Assembly (NCBI RefSeq): GCF_020164955.1 | Contig: NZ_JAIUHG010000013.1 | Coordinates: forward strand, 106,609-170,608 | From: Mesorhizobium sp. CA8 | GTDB lineage: Bacteria; Pseudomonadota; Alphaproteobacteria; Rhizobiales; Rhizobiaceae | Length of the DNA stretch: 64,000 nt | Direction of reading: 5' to 3' | Position numbers and translations under genes: made by a program | Part shown: positions 53,124-62,605 of the stretch, one piece after another | Layout: every line of letters begins with the position of its first letter | How positions within the stretch are numbered: the stretch's first letter is position 1 | Notes under the pieces: model-generated | What the model was told of the DNA's origin: nothing | What the model saw: the letters and a program-made list of their open reading frames with translations, nothing else | Database searches by the model: none

Positions 53124-55031
53124 TCAAGCAGCCGCCGCTGCATTTCGCCGTCGGCGGGGCGCTGGGCGCGCCGTTTCGGCAGCAGGCTTGCGTGGCGCCT
53201 CAAACAGCGCGCCCAATTTGTCCGCGATAGGAGTGCCGATGCCGGTGCAGGGGTCCGGGCCGATGCGGGCGCGGAAATAACCGTTATCGCCGCTGGTTAT
53301 GTCGTTGAAGCAGGTGTGGTTCAGCCAAAGCTGCGGCGCCACCATTCCGAGCTTGCGCCCGAAGGCGGCAAATAGTCCGGCATAGAGCGGCGCCACGGCG
53401 CTGGTGCCGCCGATCACTTCCTGCCGGCCGTGCACCAAGACACCGTAGCCCGTATAGGGATCGGCACTGGCGGAGACGTCGGGCACCATGCGGCCGGGGC
53501 CGTGCGGAGCTCCCGCCTGCCATGCCGGCATGGGGCGGAAGAGCTCCGAGAAGCCGCCGCCCGTTCCCGAGCCGTTCGGGTTGCCGGGATCGTCGTTCCA
53601 GACGGTCTCTTCCGCATTGGCGCCGTGCGGCTTCATGGTGCCGCCGCAGCCAACGACGAACGGGCTGGAGGACGGCAGGTCAACATTGGCCGGATCGGCC
53701 CCGCCGTCCGAGGAATCGTTGTCGCCCGATGCGGCGAAGACAATCATGCCGGCCTTGGTGGCGGCCTCCGCCGCTTTATTCAGCCTGCCGGGATAGTCGG
53801 TGCCTGCCATTGTTGCCGCCGACGTCCAGTTGGCCTCGTCGGAGCCCCAAGACACAGAGCAGACATCACAGCCGTCGGCCGCGGCGGCGATGATCGCGGT
53901 CGCCATCGCGCCCCAGTCGCTCCCGTCAGCCCAGTAGACGCGGATGCTTGCCGCATCGCCGGTGGCCACGGAATAGGCTGCGGCGGCGACTTCGATGTCG
54001 AGCGCGACTTCGCGGTCCGGGTCGGCAGCCGGGTTGCCGGAGTGCTTGTTCGCATCGTTGCGGCCGCCCCCGATCGGCACGTCGACGATGGTCGGTGCCG
54101 GCAGGCCCGTCGAGCGGAAATAGGCATCAATATCCTTCTGCACCCACCCGCCGCCGAACTCGATGATCGCGATGACGCCGCCGCCGACGAGGCCGCTCGG
54201 CCAGCCATAGGCCCGGCACAGATCCGGTACATTCCACGCTTCTGCACCGGCAGCAGCAGGACGGAAGGCGACGTCGCCGACGCCGGGCAGCTTGAAATAG
54301 GGCCGGATGATGTTGGGCACCGCGCGCGACAGCGCCGCTCTAGCTTGCAACTGGGCGCGACGTGTGCCGACCGCCCGGTCGTACATGGCGGCGAGATCGG
54401 CTTTCATGGCCGTTCGCGAAGCGCCGTCGAGGTAGATCATGTGTCCCGAGGGGTAATTTCTGATCGCAAGATTGGCGCGCACCCGGGCGTCCTCCAGCGG
54501 CATCGTGTCCAGCGTCAGCTTGGTTTGGAAAAAAGGCGTCACCGAATCGTAGTAGCCGTTGGCCGAGAGCACCAGCAGGTCGGGATTGGCGGCCATTGTG
54601 GCGGCGAGATCGCCTGCCGTGTAGAGGGTCGGGTTGCCCTGGCTGTCCGGCTTCTGCACTGCGCCCGTCGGATCGGTGTGACTAAAGTCCCAAAACTGGA
54701 AGGCCTGATCGTTGAGGTCGATGAAGTTCGAGGTGGCAGTGAATTTGAGGTCGTTGCTGAGATAGCTGTTCCACATTGTGGTGTAGACACCGCCCACAGC
54801 CGCCATGGTCGGGTCGTTCATGCCGCCATCGGGCGAGACGATGGCCGATATGCCCGTATCGATGCCGGTCACCCGCCCGTCATAGGCGCCCAGCGCCAGG
54901 CCCTGGTCCTGCAGAAGCTCGATTAGGAAGGCGGAATGACCGAGCCGGTCGGCAGCCTCCACGTTCAGCCGCCAAGCACCGAGTTCGCTGGCGGGCAAGC
55001 CGAGGTAGCGGCTCAGCGTCTCCACCGCCAC
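53124..55031 (-). CDS. S10 peptidase C-terminal half fused to an S53 (sedolisin/kumamolisin) protease domain
   Basis: 635 residues from GTG 55031. The first ~215 residues are the second half of the S10 serine carboxypeptidase, with the catalytic Asp (SANGYYDSVTPF) and His (YPSGHMIYLD). From about residue 235 a sedolisin domain follows: the Glu/Asp pair in DREVALDIEVAAA, the oxyanion Asp region AASGDNDSSDGG, the catalytic Ser in GGTSAVAPLYAG, and a C-terminal calcium site (DITSGDNGYF). There is no sedolisin propeptide; the S10 domain takes its place. The 5' half is in another frame just upstream. Confidence 0.82.
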   Translation of the reverse strand: MAVETLSRYLGLPASELGAWRLNVEAADRLGHSAFLIELLQDQGLALGAYDGRVTGIDTGISAIVSPDGGMNDPTMAAVGGVYTTMWNSYLSNDLKFTATSNFIDLNDQAFQFWDFSHTDPTGAVQKPDSQGNPTLYTAGDLAATMAANPDLLVLSANGYYDSVTPFFQTKLTLDTMPLEDARVRANLAIRNYPSGHMIYLDGASRTAMKADLAAMYDRAVGTRRAQLQARAALSRAVPNIIRPYFKLPGVGDVAFRPAAAGAEAWNVPDLCRAYGWPSGLVGGGVIAIIEFGGGWVQKDIDAYFRSTGLPAPTIVDVPIGGGRNDANKHSGNPAADPDREVALDIEVAAAAYSVATGDAASIRVYWADGSDWGAMATAIIAAAADGCDVCSVSWGSDEANWTSAATMAGTDYPGRLNKAAEAATKAGMIVFAASGDNDSSDGGADPANVDLPSSSPFVVGCGGTMKPHGANAEETVWNDDPGNPNGSGTGGGFSELFRPMPAWQAGAPHGPGRMVPDVSASADPYTGYGVLVHGRQEVIGGTSAVAPLYAGLFAAFGRKLGMVAPQLWLNHTCFNDITSGDNGYFRARIGPDPCTGIGTPIADKLGALFEAPRKPAAETARPAPRRRRNAAAAA

Positions 55032-55920
55032 GGGGTCTGCGGTTCGGGAAAGCGTTAAGTGCTGCGCTGTAGGGGCCCTGCGCGAACTGAGTCACGGTCT
55101 CCATGTATGAGGCGAGGTCAGCTGGCAGTGGCTCGATGCCGGTCTTCTTGTGAAACCACGCATCTGCGGCAAAGGTCGGCATGAGGCCGACCGCGTTGGA
55201 GAAGTTGGCGGGATAGTCAAGCACGCTGGATTGCAGCGTGATTCCGTTGAGGTCGAGGCCGTCCTCGTGCAGCAGCCAAGCCAGCACGCAGCTGCGAGCC
55301 GTGCCGTAGGATTCGCCGAGCAGGAAGCGCGGCGAGTTCCAGCGATTGAAAGCGCTGAGATACCGCTTGATGAACTGCTTGATCGAGACGGCGTCCTGAT
55401 CGACTCCCCAGAAGTCGCGATTCTTGAAAGGTGCGATCGCCGCGGAATAGCCGGTGCCGACCGGGTTGATGTAGACCAGGTCGCTGCGTTCGATCAGGCT
55501 ATCGGGATTGTCCTCCATGGCGTAGGGCGGAGGCGGCGTGAAGCCGGGCATGCTGGTTCTGATGCGCCTGGGCGCAAACGAGCCGAGCAGCAGGAAGACC
55601 GATGACGAGCCAGGCCCGCCATTGTAGAAGAAGGTCACCGGCCGGGTTGTCGCGTCCATGCCGTCCGCCGTGAAGGCGACATAGAAGACCTTGGCGGCCG
55701 GCTTCGAACTCGACGGATCGACGGCGACAAGATGACCGGCTGTCGCGGTGTAGGGAACGGAAATCCCGTTCACCGTGGCCACGTGGTGGGTGATGGCGGC
55801 GTTCTCGGTCACATCCGAGACAGAGTCGTCCGGCCCGGATCCGTAGGCGGTGGTGTCGAGAAACGGCTGATCTGGCCCAGGCTGGCCAACGCCCAAGCCC
55901 TTGTTGATCGTCTTCGCCAT
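54880..55920 (-). CDS. S10 serine carboxypeptidase, N-terminal half, cut by a frameshift
   Basis: From ATG 55920 (MAKTINKGLGVGQPG) the chain reads as an S10 peptidase-like protein: PVTFFYNGGPGSSSVFLLLG (oxyanion region), VYINPVGTGYSAAI and the nucleophile in LLGESYGTARS. Homology stops at about 55040; the last ~50 residues to 54880 are out-of-frame. Removing one base from the GGGG run at 55032-55035 joins this frame exactly to the frame at 55031, giving one protein of about 930 residues. There is no signal peptide. Either a recent inactivating mutation or a sequencing error is possible. Confidence 0.8.
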   Translation of the reverse strand: MAKTINKGLGVGQPGPDQPFLDTTAYGSGPDDSVSDVTENAAITHHVATVNGISVPYTATAGHLVAVDPSSSKPAAKVFYVAFTADGMDATTRPVTFFYNGGPGSSSVFLLLGSFAPRRIRTSMPGFTPPPPYAMEDNPDSLIERSDLVYINPVGTGYSAAIAPFKNRDFWGVDQDAVSIKQFIKRYLSAFNRWNSPRFLLGESYGTARSCVLAWLLHEDGLDLNGITLQSSVLDYPANFSNAVGLMPTFAADAWFHKKTGIEPLPADLASYMETVTQFAQGPYSAALNAFPNRRPRGGGDAEPLPRLARQRTRCLAAERGGCRPARSFRLPNRASAGPGPGAGRL

Positions 55921-56147
55921 AGCCGGCCTCCAGGACCACGAGTTCACGCCAACCGATACCGCTCGGTTGCCCTCCGCCCCGGCGAATGTCCTTCGTTTTA
56001 AATTTGTTAAATTCTTATTCTATACTTCTGTAACATGTAGCAACCAAACAATACTATACGCCCGCTTGGCAGAGTCTACAAGTTCTGAGCATTGACGCCC
56101 GTCAGTCGGGATCGCCCGCCAAGTTGCCGAGGCGCGCCTTAAAATTG

Positions 56148-56786
56148 TCAGCGCAGAAGACCCTCACTCTCGAAATCCTCCCAGCCGCGCAAGTTGGAGC
56201 GAGATGCATTGTCCCGGTCGCCATCGCCTGAAGTTGAACCCCTACGGCCACTTTTTTGAGCACGCTTCAGGGCAGCCTTCGCGGCAGCGCGTCGCCGGTT
56301 CTCAGCAGAGGTCGCGGCATCCTCGTCCCGCCAGGCGCTGACCAGGTCGCGGTCGAGCACATCTTCGATATGGCGCGGCTCGAAGACGTGGAAGGTGATC
56401 TTTCTTGCGCGGCCGCGAAGTTTGACCGTTCTGGTTCCGGCGCTCTGCAAGCGCCCGTCCTTCAGCCAGCGGTGCCGCTCGGCGGAGGAGATTGTCAGGA
56501 TGTCCTCGACTTCGCGGGGGATCACCGGCAGGTCTTCGATGTTGTGCATTGCTTGAGTGATGATTGCGGAGGCCGATTCAACATCGGCGTCATCGCCTTC
56601 CGGCAGCCTCAGGCTGAGCACCGTGGATTCGATGTGAAGCAGCTTTCTCAGTGCAAGAGGTAGGCGCGCCCGCATGTCGAGGAAAATGCCCCTCGCCCTT
56701 ACGGACGATCCAAGTGTTGCCGCTGGGGAGAGTGGCCACTCTGCTATCAGTTTTTCTGCTAAGTCGACTTTTCGACGGACGGGCAT
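56148..56786 (-). CDS. Protein of unknown function (212 aa)
   Basis: A soluble protein with a mainly helical N-terminal part, then RHRWLKDGRLQSAG followed by TRTVKLRGRARKITFHVFEP. These look like a small DNA- or RNA-binding helix and a basic strand. A charged C terminus (RRRAAAKAALKRAQKSGRR) follows. No signal peptide. I do not recognise the family. It stands alone, 195 bases from the secretion cassette. Confidence 0.55.
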   Translation of the reverse strand: MPVRRKVDLAEKLIAEWPLSPAATLGSSVRARGIFLDMRARLPLALRKLLHIESTVLSLRLPEGDDADVESASAIITQAMHNIEDLPVIPREVEDILTISSAERHRWLKDGRLQSAGTRTVKLRGRARKITFHVFEPRHIEDVLDRDLVSAWRDEDAATSAENRRRAAAKAALKRAQKSGRRGSTSGDGDRDNASRSNLRGWEDFESEGLLR

Positions 56787-56981
56787 GCCTTAAATATGTA
56801 GCCGATCGAGCCCGCTTCAACACCAACTGGCCGGTGAGAGCCTCTGTTTGCCCTCGCTTCAAGCTTTTCCGCCAGAGCGTCGATCGGCGGCCTGCGTGCT
56901 TGCATGCCTCACGGCGGCGAACATCTGAGACGTATCCCAGATACCGATCCCGGTAGCCAAAAATCGCGAGCTATATCGCCG

Positions 56982-58697
56982 CTATGTTTCGGCGGGCTCG
57001 TCGGAGGCTTCCTGGACACCGTGCGCTGCCGCCCGCTCGAACCAGATGCGGGCGGCAGCGGAGTCATGGTCGCCGGCAATGCCCCTGGAGAGATAGCGGC
57101 CAAGCATGAGCTGCGCATGCCCGTGGCCTCTTTCAGCGGCCGCTGCAAACCATTCCTGCGCCGCTTTAGGATTGATCGATAGGCCTTGTCCGGTCTCGTA
57201 CAATGCCCCGATCGCGAACATCGCCCCGGCATGTCCAGCAGCGGCGGCTTGCTTGAAAAGATGGGCTGCGGCAACGACAGAGCGTTCTCCACCGCGACCG
57301 TTGTAAAGCATTTCGGCAAGAGCGACCTGCGCGTCCACAAGGCCAGCTTTTGCCGCACGCTCAAACCAGACGCGAGCCTGCCTCTGATCGGCAGCCACGC
57401 CTCGTCCTTCCTGAAGCATGCGGGCATACATATATTGCGCCTCGGCAACGCCTTCGGCCGCCCGCCCCATCCAACGCGCCGCACGCTCCTGGTCCTTGCC
57501 GACACCCACGCCTTCCGCGAAGCAGAGGCCGAGATTGAACGCCGCAACCAGATCGCCTGATGATGCGGTTGCCCCAAACCATCCGGCTACGCTGACAGCG
57601 TCATCTGATTCGCCTGCGCCTTCAAGGACGAGGTTTGCCAGATCAACTTGGGAGTCGCGGTCGCCGCTGGCTGCTGCGGAACGCAGCAAGCGAGTTCCTT
57701 CCTCAACGTCCTGAGCCACGCCATTGCCCGAGAGATAGAGCGAAGCCAATGCACGTAAGGCCGGCTGGTGACCGCCATCAGCAGCCCGGCGGTACCAGGT
57801 CGCTGCCTCCGCAAGGTCCCGCTGAGGCCGGCTCGCATACAGTTCGCCCAAGCGATAAGCGGCTTCGACATTTCCTGCCAGCGCGGAGCGACGCATCCAG
57901 GCTTCACCGGCGACAGGGTCCAGATCCACCAGGTTGCCCTCGATGAGTGCCAACCCCAGCCGGAATTGAGCGGATGCGAGTCCCGTCTCTGCCGCATCCC
58001 TGTAAAGCCGCTGAGCCGCGTCCAGATCGACCGCCACTCCCATCCCGTGCTCGGTGAGCACGGCAAGCAGATAGATCGCCGTTGGCAGACCGGCGTCCGC
58101 CGCCCGACGAAGCTCTGTGGCGATTCTGGTTCTCTGCTCCGGCTGCCTCAACCGGGTCAAAGAAAGCGCCAGGCCAAGACATCCTTCCGGGCAACCGGCG
58201 GCCGCTGATTTTTCGTACCAGCCATGCGCGGCATCAAGATCGCGCATCACCTTTGGACCTTTGCTCAGTATGTAGCCGAGCAGGGCTTGTCCTGTAGCGG
58301 ATCCGGCTTCGGCGGCTTTCCGCGCGAGGTCAAGCGCTGCCGCGAAGTCTGGCTCTCCCGAGGCATTTCGTTCGAACAAGCCTTCCGAACCATCCTCTGT
58401 TTCGCGAGGCGCCAGCCCGGCTACGCAGAGCGCAGCTAGGAGGGCTTGCGCATCGGGGCTGCCGCGATCGGCTGCGCGCCGCAACCAGCGCGCGCCCTCC
58501 GAATGGCTTGGCGGCACGCCAACGCCTTCCAGGTAGCAACGGCCGACCTGATATTGCGCTTCCACAATGCCGCCGCGCGCGGCAATGGCCATCAGCACAA
58601 AAGCTTCTTCAGGCTTGCCGCTGCCGGAGAGCTGAACCGCCCGGCGAAGTGCCAGCGCGGGATGAATACGTGCGGTCAGGCGGTCGAGGATCGCCAT
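56982..58697 (-). CDS. Sel1-repeat (TPR-like) protein
   Basis: 571 residues built of about a dozen consecutive ~36-residue Sel1 repeats. Each has the AxxxLGxxY.xGxGV...A..W...AA..G signature, for example AQYQVGRCYLEGVGV, ARMLQEGRGVAADQRQA and LMLGRYLSRGIAGDHDSAAA. It is a protein-interaction scaffold with no signal peptide. The stop lies one base before the HlyD gene's end boundary: the ATG follows the adaptor gene directly (58698). It is likely co-transcribed with the exporter and may help handle the substrate. Confidence 0.88.
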   Translation of the reverse strand: MAILDRLTARIHPALALRRAVQLSGSGKPEEAFVLMAIAARGGIVEAQYQVGRCYLEGVGVPPSHSEGARWLRRAADRGSPDAQALLAALCVAGLAPRETEDGSEGLFERNASGEPDFAAALDLARKAAEAGSATGQALLGYILSKGPKVMRDLDAAHGWYEKSAAAGCPEGCLGLALSLTRLRQPEQRTRIATELRRAADAGLPTAIYLLAVLTEHGMGVAVDLDAAQRLYRDAAETGLASAQFRLGLALIEGNLVDLDPVAGEAWMRRSALAGNVEAAYRLGELYASRPQRDLAEAATWYRRAADGGHQPALRALASLYLSGNGVAQDVEEGTRLLRSAAASGDRDSQVDLANLVLEGAGESDDAVSVAGWFGATASSGDLVAAFNLGLCFAEGVGVGKDQERAARWMGRAAEGVAEAQYMYARMLQEGRGVAADQRQARVWFERAAKAGLVDAQVALAEMLYNGRGGERSVVAAAHLFKQAAAAGHAGAMFAIGALYETGQGLSINPKAAQEWFAAAAERGHGHAQLMLGRYLSRGIAGDHDSAAARIWFERAAAHGVQEASDEPAET

Positions 58698-60104
58698 TTA
58701 GGGCTCCCGCATCGCTTCCTGTCCGATCGGCAGCAGGGCGCCCAGCAGATATTTTAGCACTGTGCGGCGGCCCACCTTCACGTCAGCAGTCACAGGCATG
58801 CCGGGACTGATCGCGAAGTCCGCCGGCAAACCGTGGAGTGCGACATCGTCGATAGATATCTGGGTGCGATAGAATAGGTCCGCATCGGAGGGCAGCATTG
58901 CCAGCGAACTGTTTGGATCGCGCGCTTGTTCCCTGGCCGAAAAGGAGTCCGGGCTGACCGCGCGAACGGTGCCATGCGCCAAGCCATATTGCGAGTAGGG
59001 AAAGGTATCGAACTTGATAGCCACAGGGTCGCCGACATGGACGAAGCCGCTGCTGCGCCCAACGATATTGGTCTCGATCTCGAGCACCGCGTCGGATGGG
59101 ACAAGTGTGATCAGGCGCTCGCCGGACTGCAGAACCGAACCCACCGACACCTTGGCGACCGACTGAACGGTCGCATCGGCTTCGCTCTTCAACTCCACCA
59201 GCTGCTTGCGCAGCTTCGCCTTGTTTAGAAGCTCGCGCGCGTCCGACATGCGTGAATTCGCTTCCGAAAGGCTCTGCGAGACATCGGCACGCCAGCTCTG
59301 CACGTAGCCGTCACGCTCGGCTGCGGCCGCGGCCTGCTGACGCTTGGCAGCCTCGGTCGTCTGCTCGGCGTTGTTCAGCGAGCGCGACATCTCCGCCGAG
59401 TTGTCCTCGGCGAGAAGCGTGTTGAGACGGCTCCCAACCTGCCTTTCTTCGAGCTGCTGACGCATCTTTTCGATCGATGCCGCGACAGCCAGACGCTGCC
59501 GATAGCCCTCTGCGTCGGATTGTGAGCGCCGGATGACGGAGCTCAACTCGTCACGCTGCCTGTCGAAGCTTTCCAGCTTTGCATCGTATACCGCCTTGCG
59601 GCGATCGAAGATCGCGGCCTGCAATGTCCAGCTCGGGTCCAGTCCATCATAGCTGAAAGGCAAGCCCTCGGCCTCGGCTTTGAGGCGCGCCACTTCGGCT
59701 TCGAGGGTTGAGACCTGCGCGGCCAGCGCCGTAAGGTCCGCTGATGCGAAGGTGGCATCCAGGCGAGCCAGCACCTGGCCGGCCTTTACACGCTGGCCTT
59801 CGCGCACCTCGATCGATCGTACGATCGCAGTCTCCAACGGCTGGACGATGATGTTGGGCGATTGCGAGACCACAAGCCCCCTTGTGGTGACGACCTGGTC
59901 GACGGGGATCAGCGCCGCGAGCACAATCAAGGCGGCGACCATGCTGGAGATAATCCACACGATACTGCGCGCCACCCAGGGAATCGGCGCATTGGCGACT
60001 GCCGTCGACGGCCATTTGAACTCAAGAATGGCAGGAGCAGTCGGATCGCTCGCATCTCGCCGGCGCCGGTGAACTGGAAGGGTGGAATGAGTGGTGCTGC
60101 TCAT
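58698..60104 (-). CDS. HlyD-family type I secretion membrane fusion protein
   Basis: 468 residues. One N-terminal helix (about 52-72, IVWIISSMVAALIVLAALIP) leads to a periplasmic part with lipoyl-like half motifs (VVSQSPNIIVQPLETAIVRS, and the C-terminal VGSVLQSGERLITLVPSD), separated by a long coiled coil of about 170 residues. It links the inner-membrane ABC exporter to an outer-membrane TolC-like channel, which is not encoded in the window. It starts 11 bases after the exporter stop. Confidence 0.9.
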   Translation of the reverse strand: MSSTTHSTLPVHRRRRDASDPTAPAILEFKWPSTAVANAPIPWVARSIVWIISSMVAALIVLAALIPVDQVVTTRGLVVSQSPNIIVQPLETAIVRSIEVREGQRVKAGQVLARLDATFASADLTALAAQVSTLEAEVARLKAEAEGLPFSYDGLDPSWTLQAAIFDRRKAVYDAKLESFDRQRDELSSVIRRSQSDAEGYRQRLAVAASIEKMRQQLEERQVGSRLNTLLAEDNSAEMSRSLNNAEQTTEAAKRQQAAAAAERDGYVQSWRADVSQSLSEANSRMSDARELLNKAKLRKQLVELKSEADATVQSVAKVSVGSVLQSGERLITLVPSDAVLEIETNIVGRSSGFVHVGDPVAIKFDTFPYSQYGLAHGTVRAVSPDSFSAREQARDPNSSLAMLPSDADLFYRTQISIDDVALHGLPADFAISPGMPVTADVKVGRRTVLKYLLGALLPIGQEAMREP

Positions 60105-60115
60105 TGCCGGCCAGC

Positions 60116-62419
60116 TCAGTCGGGTCGAGACGGCACGGCCGCCAGACGGCCATGACGCCCGTCAAGATGCCGGTTCTGCTGGAACCAGAGCTGGCGATAG
60201 ACAGCGCACCGCTCCAGAAGCACCGGGTGAGAAGCGACATCGAGCACCTTGCCCTGGTCGATGACGAGGATCTGGTCGCATTCGGTTAAAGAGGCGAGCC
60301 GATGCGAAACGATGATCATCGTGCGACCGCTGGCGATGCGCATCAGGTTCGCGCTCACTACGGCCTCGCTCTCCGGATCGAGCGCGCTCGTCGCCTCGTC
60401 GAGGATCAGGATCGTCGGATCGTGAACGAGCGCACGAGCGATTGCCAGCCGCTGCTTCTGGCCGCCAGATAGGTTGGGCGAACCCTCCTCGATATAGGTG
60501 TCGTAGCCGTTCGGCATGCGCTCGATGAATTCGGCCGCACCTGCCAGTTGAGCGGCACGCATCGCGTCGGACAGCGTCAGACCAGGACGTCCCGCGATGA
60601 TGTTGTCCCTGATCGAGCCGCGGAACAGAAAATTGTCCTGAAGGACGACGCCCAGTCCCTGGCGCAAATGGCGCAGGTTGATTTCCTTGAGATCAACCCC
60701 ATCGAGCTTAAGGAACCCGCTGTAGTCACGGTTTATTCCCTGCAACAGGCGCGCGATCGTCGATTTGCCTGATCCGCTGCGCCCGACAATGCCGAACATG
60801 GTACCGGCCGGGACATCGAAGCTGACCCGGTCGAGTGCCGGTGTCTTGGTGCCGATGTAACTGAATGTCAGATCGCTGAACTTGATCTCGCCGACGAGCC
60901 TTGGCCGCAGGCCGGCAGAATTGGAACTGCTCTCCAATGGCCGGTTGAGAACCGAAGCGGCTTCCCCGATCGCGGCGCTGACCTCCTCATAATCCTCGAC
61001 CAGCCGTGCCAGTCCGACCAGTGGCTGGGCGACGCGCTGGGCGATCATCATGAAAGCGAACAGGCTGCCGACCATGTAGCCCGACCGGTCGTTCATCGCG
61101 AGATAGGCGCCGATGAGCATGGTGCCGAGAACCATCACACGCTCGATCGGCGTGACGAGAGTCTGCGGCCAGTTGGCCAGTTGCCCGAAAGCGAGACGCG
61201 CCTTGCCCGCGTCGGCCACCCGTTCGTCCCACATCGCCTTGCGCTGCGGTTCGAGCCCGAGCGCCTTGACGGTCTTGATGCCGACGACGGTCTCGCCGAG
61301 CGCGGCTGCCTTCAAGGTCTCCGCGTCCACGACGCGTTGATAGCGTCGGCGCAGCGGCGCGAGGAAGGCGAAGATCGTCGCCATGATCACGACCGCACAG
61401 GCGAGCACCATCCAGGCCAGTATGGGATTTATGTAGAAGATGACCGGGATCAGGACACACAGCGTGATCAGATCCAGGAAAGTGCTGAGGAGCTTGCCGG
61501 TCAGGAACTCACGAATGCGATAAACCTGGGCAAGGTGATACATCGTCTCGCCTGCAGGATGCCGCTCGAAATAGTCGAGAGGCAGGCGCAACAGCCTGCC
61601 GAAAACATGCAGATTGAGCTTCGTGTCCAGACGCGCGCCGACAACGTTGACGATCAGCCGCCGAGCATGGCCGAGTAGTGTCTCGTAGACGAAGACAACA
61701 GCAATCACGGCCGAGAGAAGCACCAAGGTCGAAAGGCTGCTGAACTGCAGCACCTTGTTGACCACCGTCATTACGATGAGAGGTGGCAGAACGGTAAGAA
61801 TACTAAGCGTAAACGAGGCGATGCCAATGTCGCGTAGCGGGCGGCTCTCGAGCCGCACCAGATCGATCAGCCAACCAAACGTGAATGGCGCGTCCGCCGC
61901 GACGTGGGACCGCGCAGCCCGCAACAAGACGGCCTCGCCAGACCACACCTGAGCGAGGCGGAGCTCGTCGATTGGTAGAGCGTCCGCGTCGTCGGAAGCG
62001 TCGACGCTCTTGAGGAAAACGAGGTTGTGTTCGGCGCTTGCCCCGACAAGGAGACCGGCTCCGCCATCGTTGAACAGGAGGACGATTGGCCCCGCGTGCT
62101 CAAAGCGCAACAGATGCGACCAGCGGATACGCAACGCACGAGACCACATCCCGGCGTTCTGGGCCCACTGCGAGAGGTCGGAGGCGGTTGGAAACGACCC
62201 TTCGGCCGTTGCTCGGAATTCATTAGGATCCAGTTCGACACCGTGATAGCGGGCGACCTGGAGCATTGCCTTGACTCGCGGCCCGATCCGATCGAAAGCG
62301 GCGGGGCCGCCAGGGGTCCGGTCCTCTGCGATCTTGTGACCGTTCCCGGCCTTGCGCGCTTCCATATCCGTACGGATTGGGACCGGCTGAGCCAGGGTGT
62401 ATTGAGGAACGCTCACCAT
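60116..62419 (-). CDS. Type I secretion ABC exporter with degenerate C39 peptidase-like domain
   Basis: 767 residues. Residues about 40-165 form a C39-like domain (VKAMLQVARYHGVELDPNEF) in which the catalytic Cys is absent, as in HlyB-type exporters that do not cut their substrate. Six transmembrane helices follow (about 190-460). The ATPase domain carries Walker A (VGRSGSGKSTIARLLQG), signature (LSGGQKQRLAIARAL), Walker B (ILILDEATSALD) and switch His (IVSHRL). It probably exports the collagen-like protein encoded immediately upstream. Confidence 0.92.
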   Translation of the reverse strand: MVSVPQYTLAQPVPIRTDMEARKAGNGHKIAEDRTPGGPAAFDRIGPRVKAMLQVARYHGVELDPNEFRATAEGSFPTASDLSQWAQNAGMWSRALRIRWSHLLRFEHAGPIVLLFNDGGAGLLVGASAEHNLVFLKSVDASDDADALPIDELRLAQVWSGEAVLLRAARSHVAADAPFTFGWLIDLVRLESRPLRDIGIASFTLSILTVLPPLIVMTVVNKVLQFSSLSTLVLLSAVIAVVFVYETLLGHARRLIVNVVGARLDTKLNLHVFGRLLRLPLDYFERHPAGETMYHLAQVYRIREFLTGKLLSTFLDLITLCVLIPVIFYINPILAWMVLACAVVIMATIFAFLAPLRRRYQRVVDAETLKAAALGETVVGIKTVKALGLEPQRKAMWDERVADAGKARLAFGQLANWPQTLVTPIERVMVLGTMLIGAYLAMNDRSGYMVGSLFAFMMIAQRVAQPLVGLARLVEDYEEVSAAIGEAASVLNRPLESSSNSAGLRPRLVGEIKFSDLTFSYIGTKTPALDRVSFDVPAGTMFGIVGRSGSGKSTIARLLQGINRDYSGFLKLDGVDLKEINLRHLRQGLGVVLQDNFLFRGSIRDNIIAGRPGLTLSDAMRAAQLAGAAEFIERMPNGYDTYIEEGSPNLSGGQKQRLAIARALVHDPTILILDEATSALDPESEAVVSANLMRIASGRTMIIVSHRLASLTECDQILVIDQGKVLDVASHPVLLERCAVYRQLWFQQNRHLDGRHGRLAAVPSRPD

Positions 62420-62553
62420 CTACTTCCCCTGCGACCTTGCGAGGGTTCGAGAACGCTGCCGCAACGACTGCGCCGGCGTGGGTGCACGGCAACTCTATTG
62501 TAATGCGAACAAGGCCACGGCACGAGCCTTTTCCCTCTGTCCAAGACGCAAGG

Positions 62554-62585
62554 GCGCGGGCCCTGCGTTTCCGCAAAGCCCGCGC
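62554..62585. terminator. Strong hairpin between the collagen-like gene and the exporter gene
   Basis: GCGCGGGC (62554-62561) pairs with GCCCGCGC (62578-62585); inside it TGCG pairs with CGCA around a TTTC loop. It starts 20 bases after the collagen-like stop. A T run follows only in the plus-strand direction (GTGCTTTTCTT). On the minus strand it would act as a pause, a 3'-end protector or a partial attenuator ahead of the exporter. Confidence 0.55.
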
Positions 62586-62605
62586 GTGCTTTTCTTGACC
62601 GACAC

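Noticed and set aside
53430..54926. Plus-strand frame of 498 codons
   Set aside because: Antisense to the S10-S53 protein, whose catalytic residues are recognisable.
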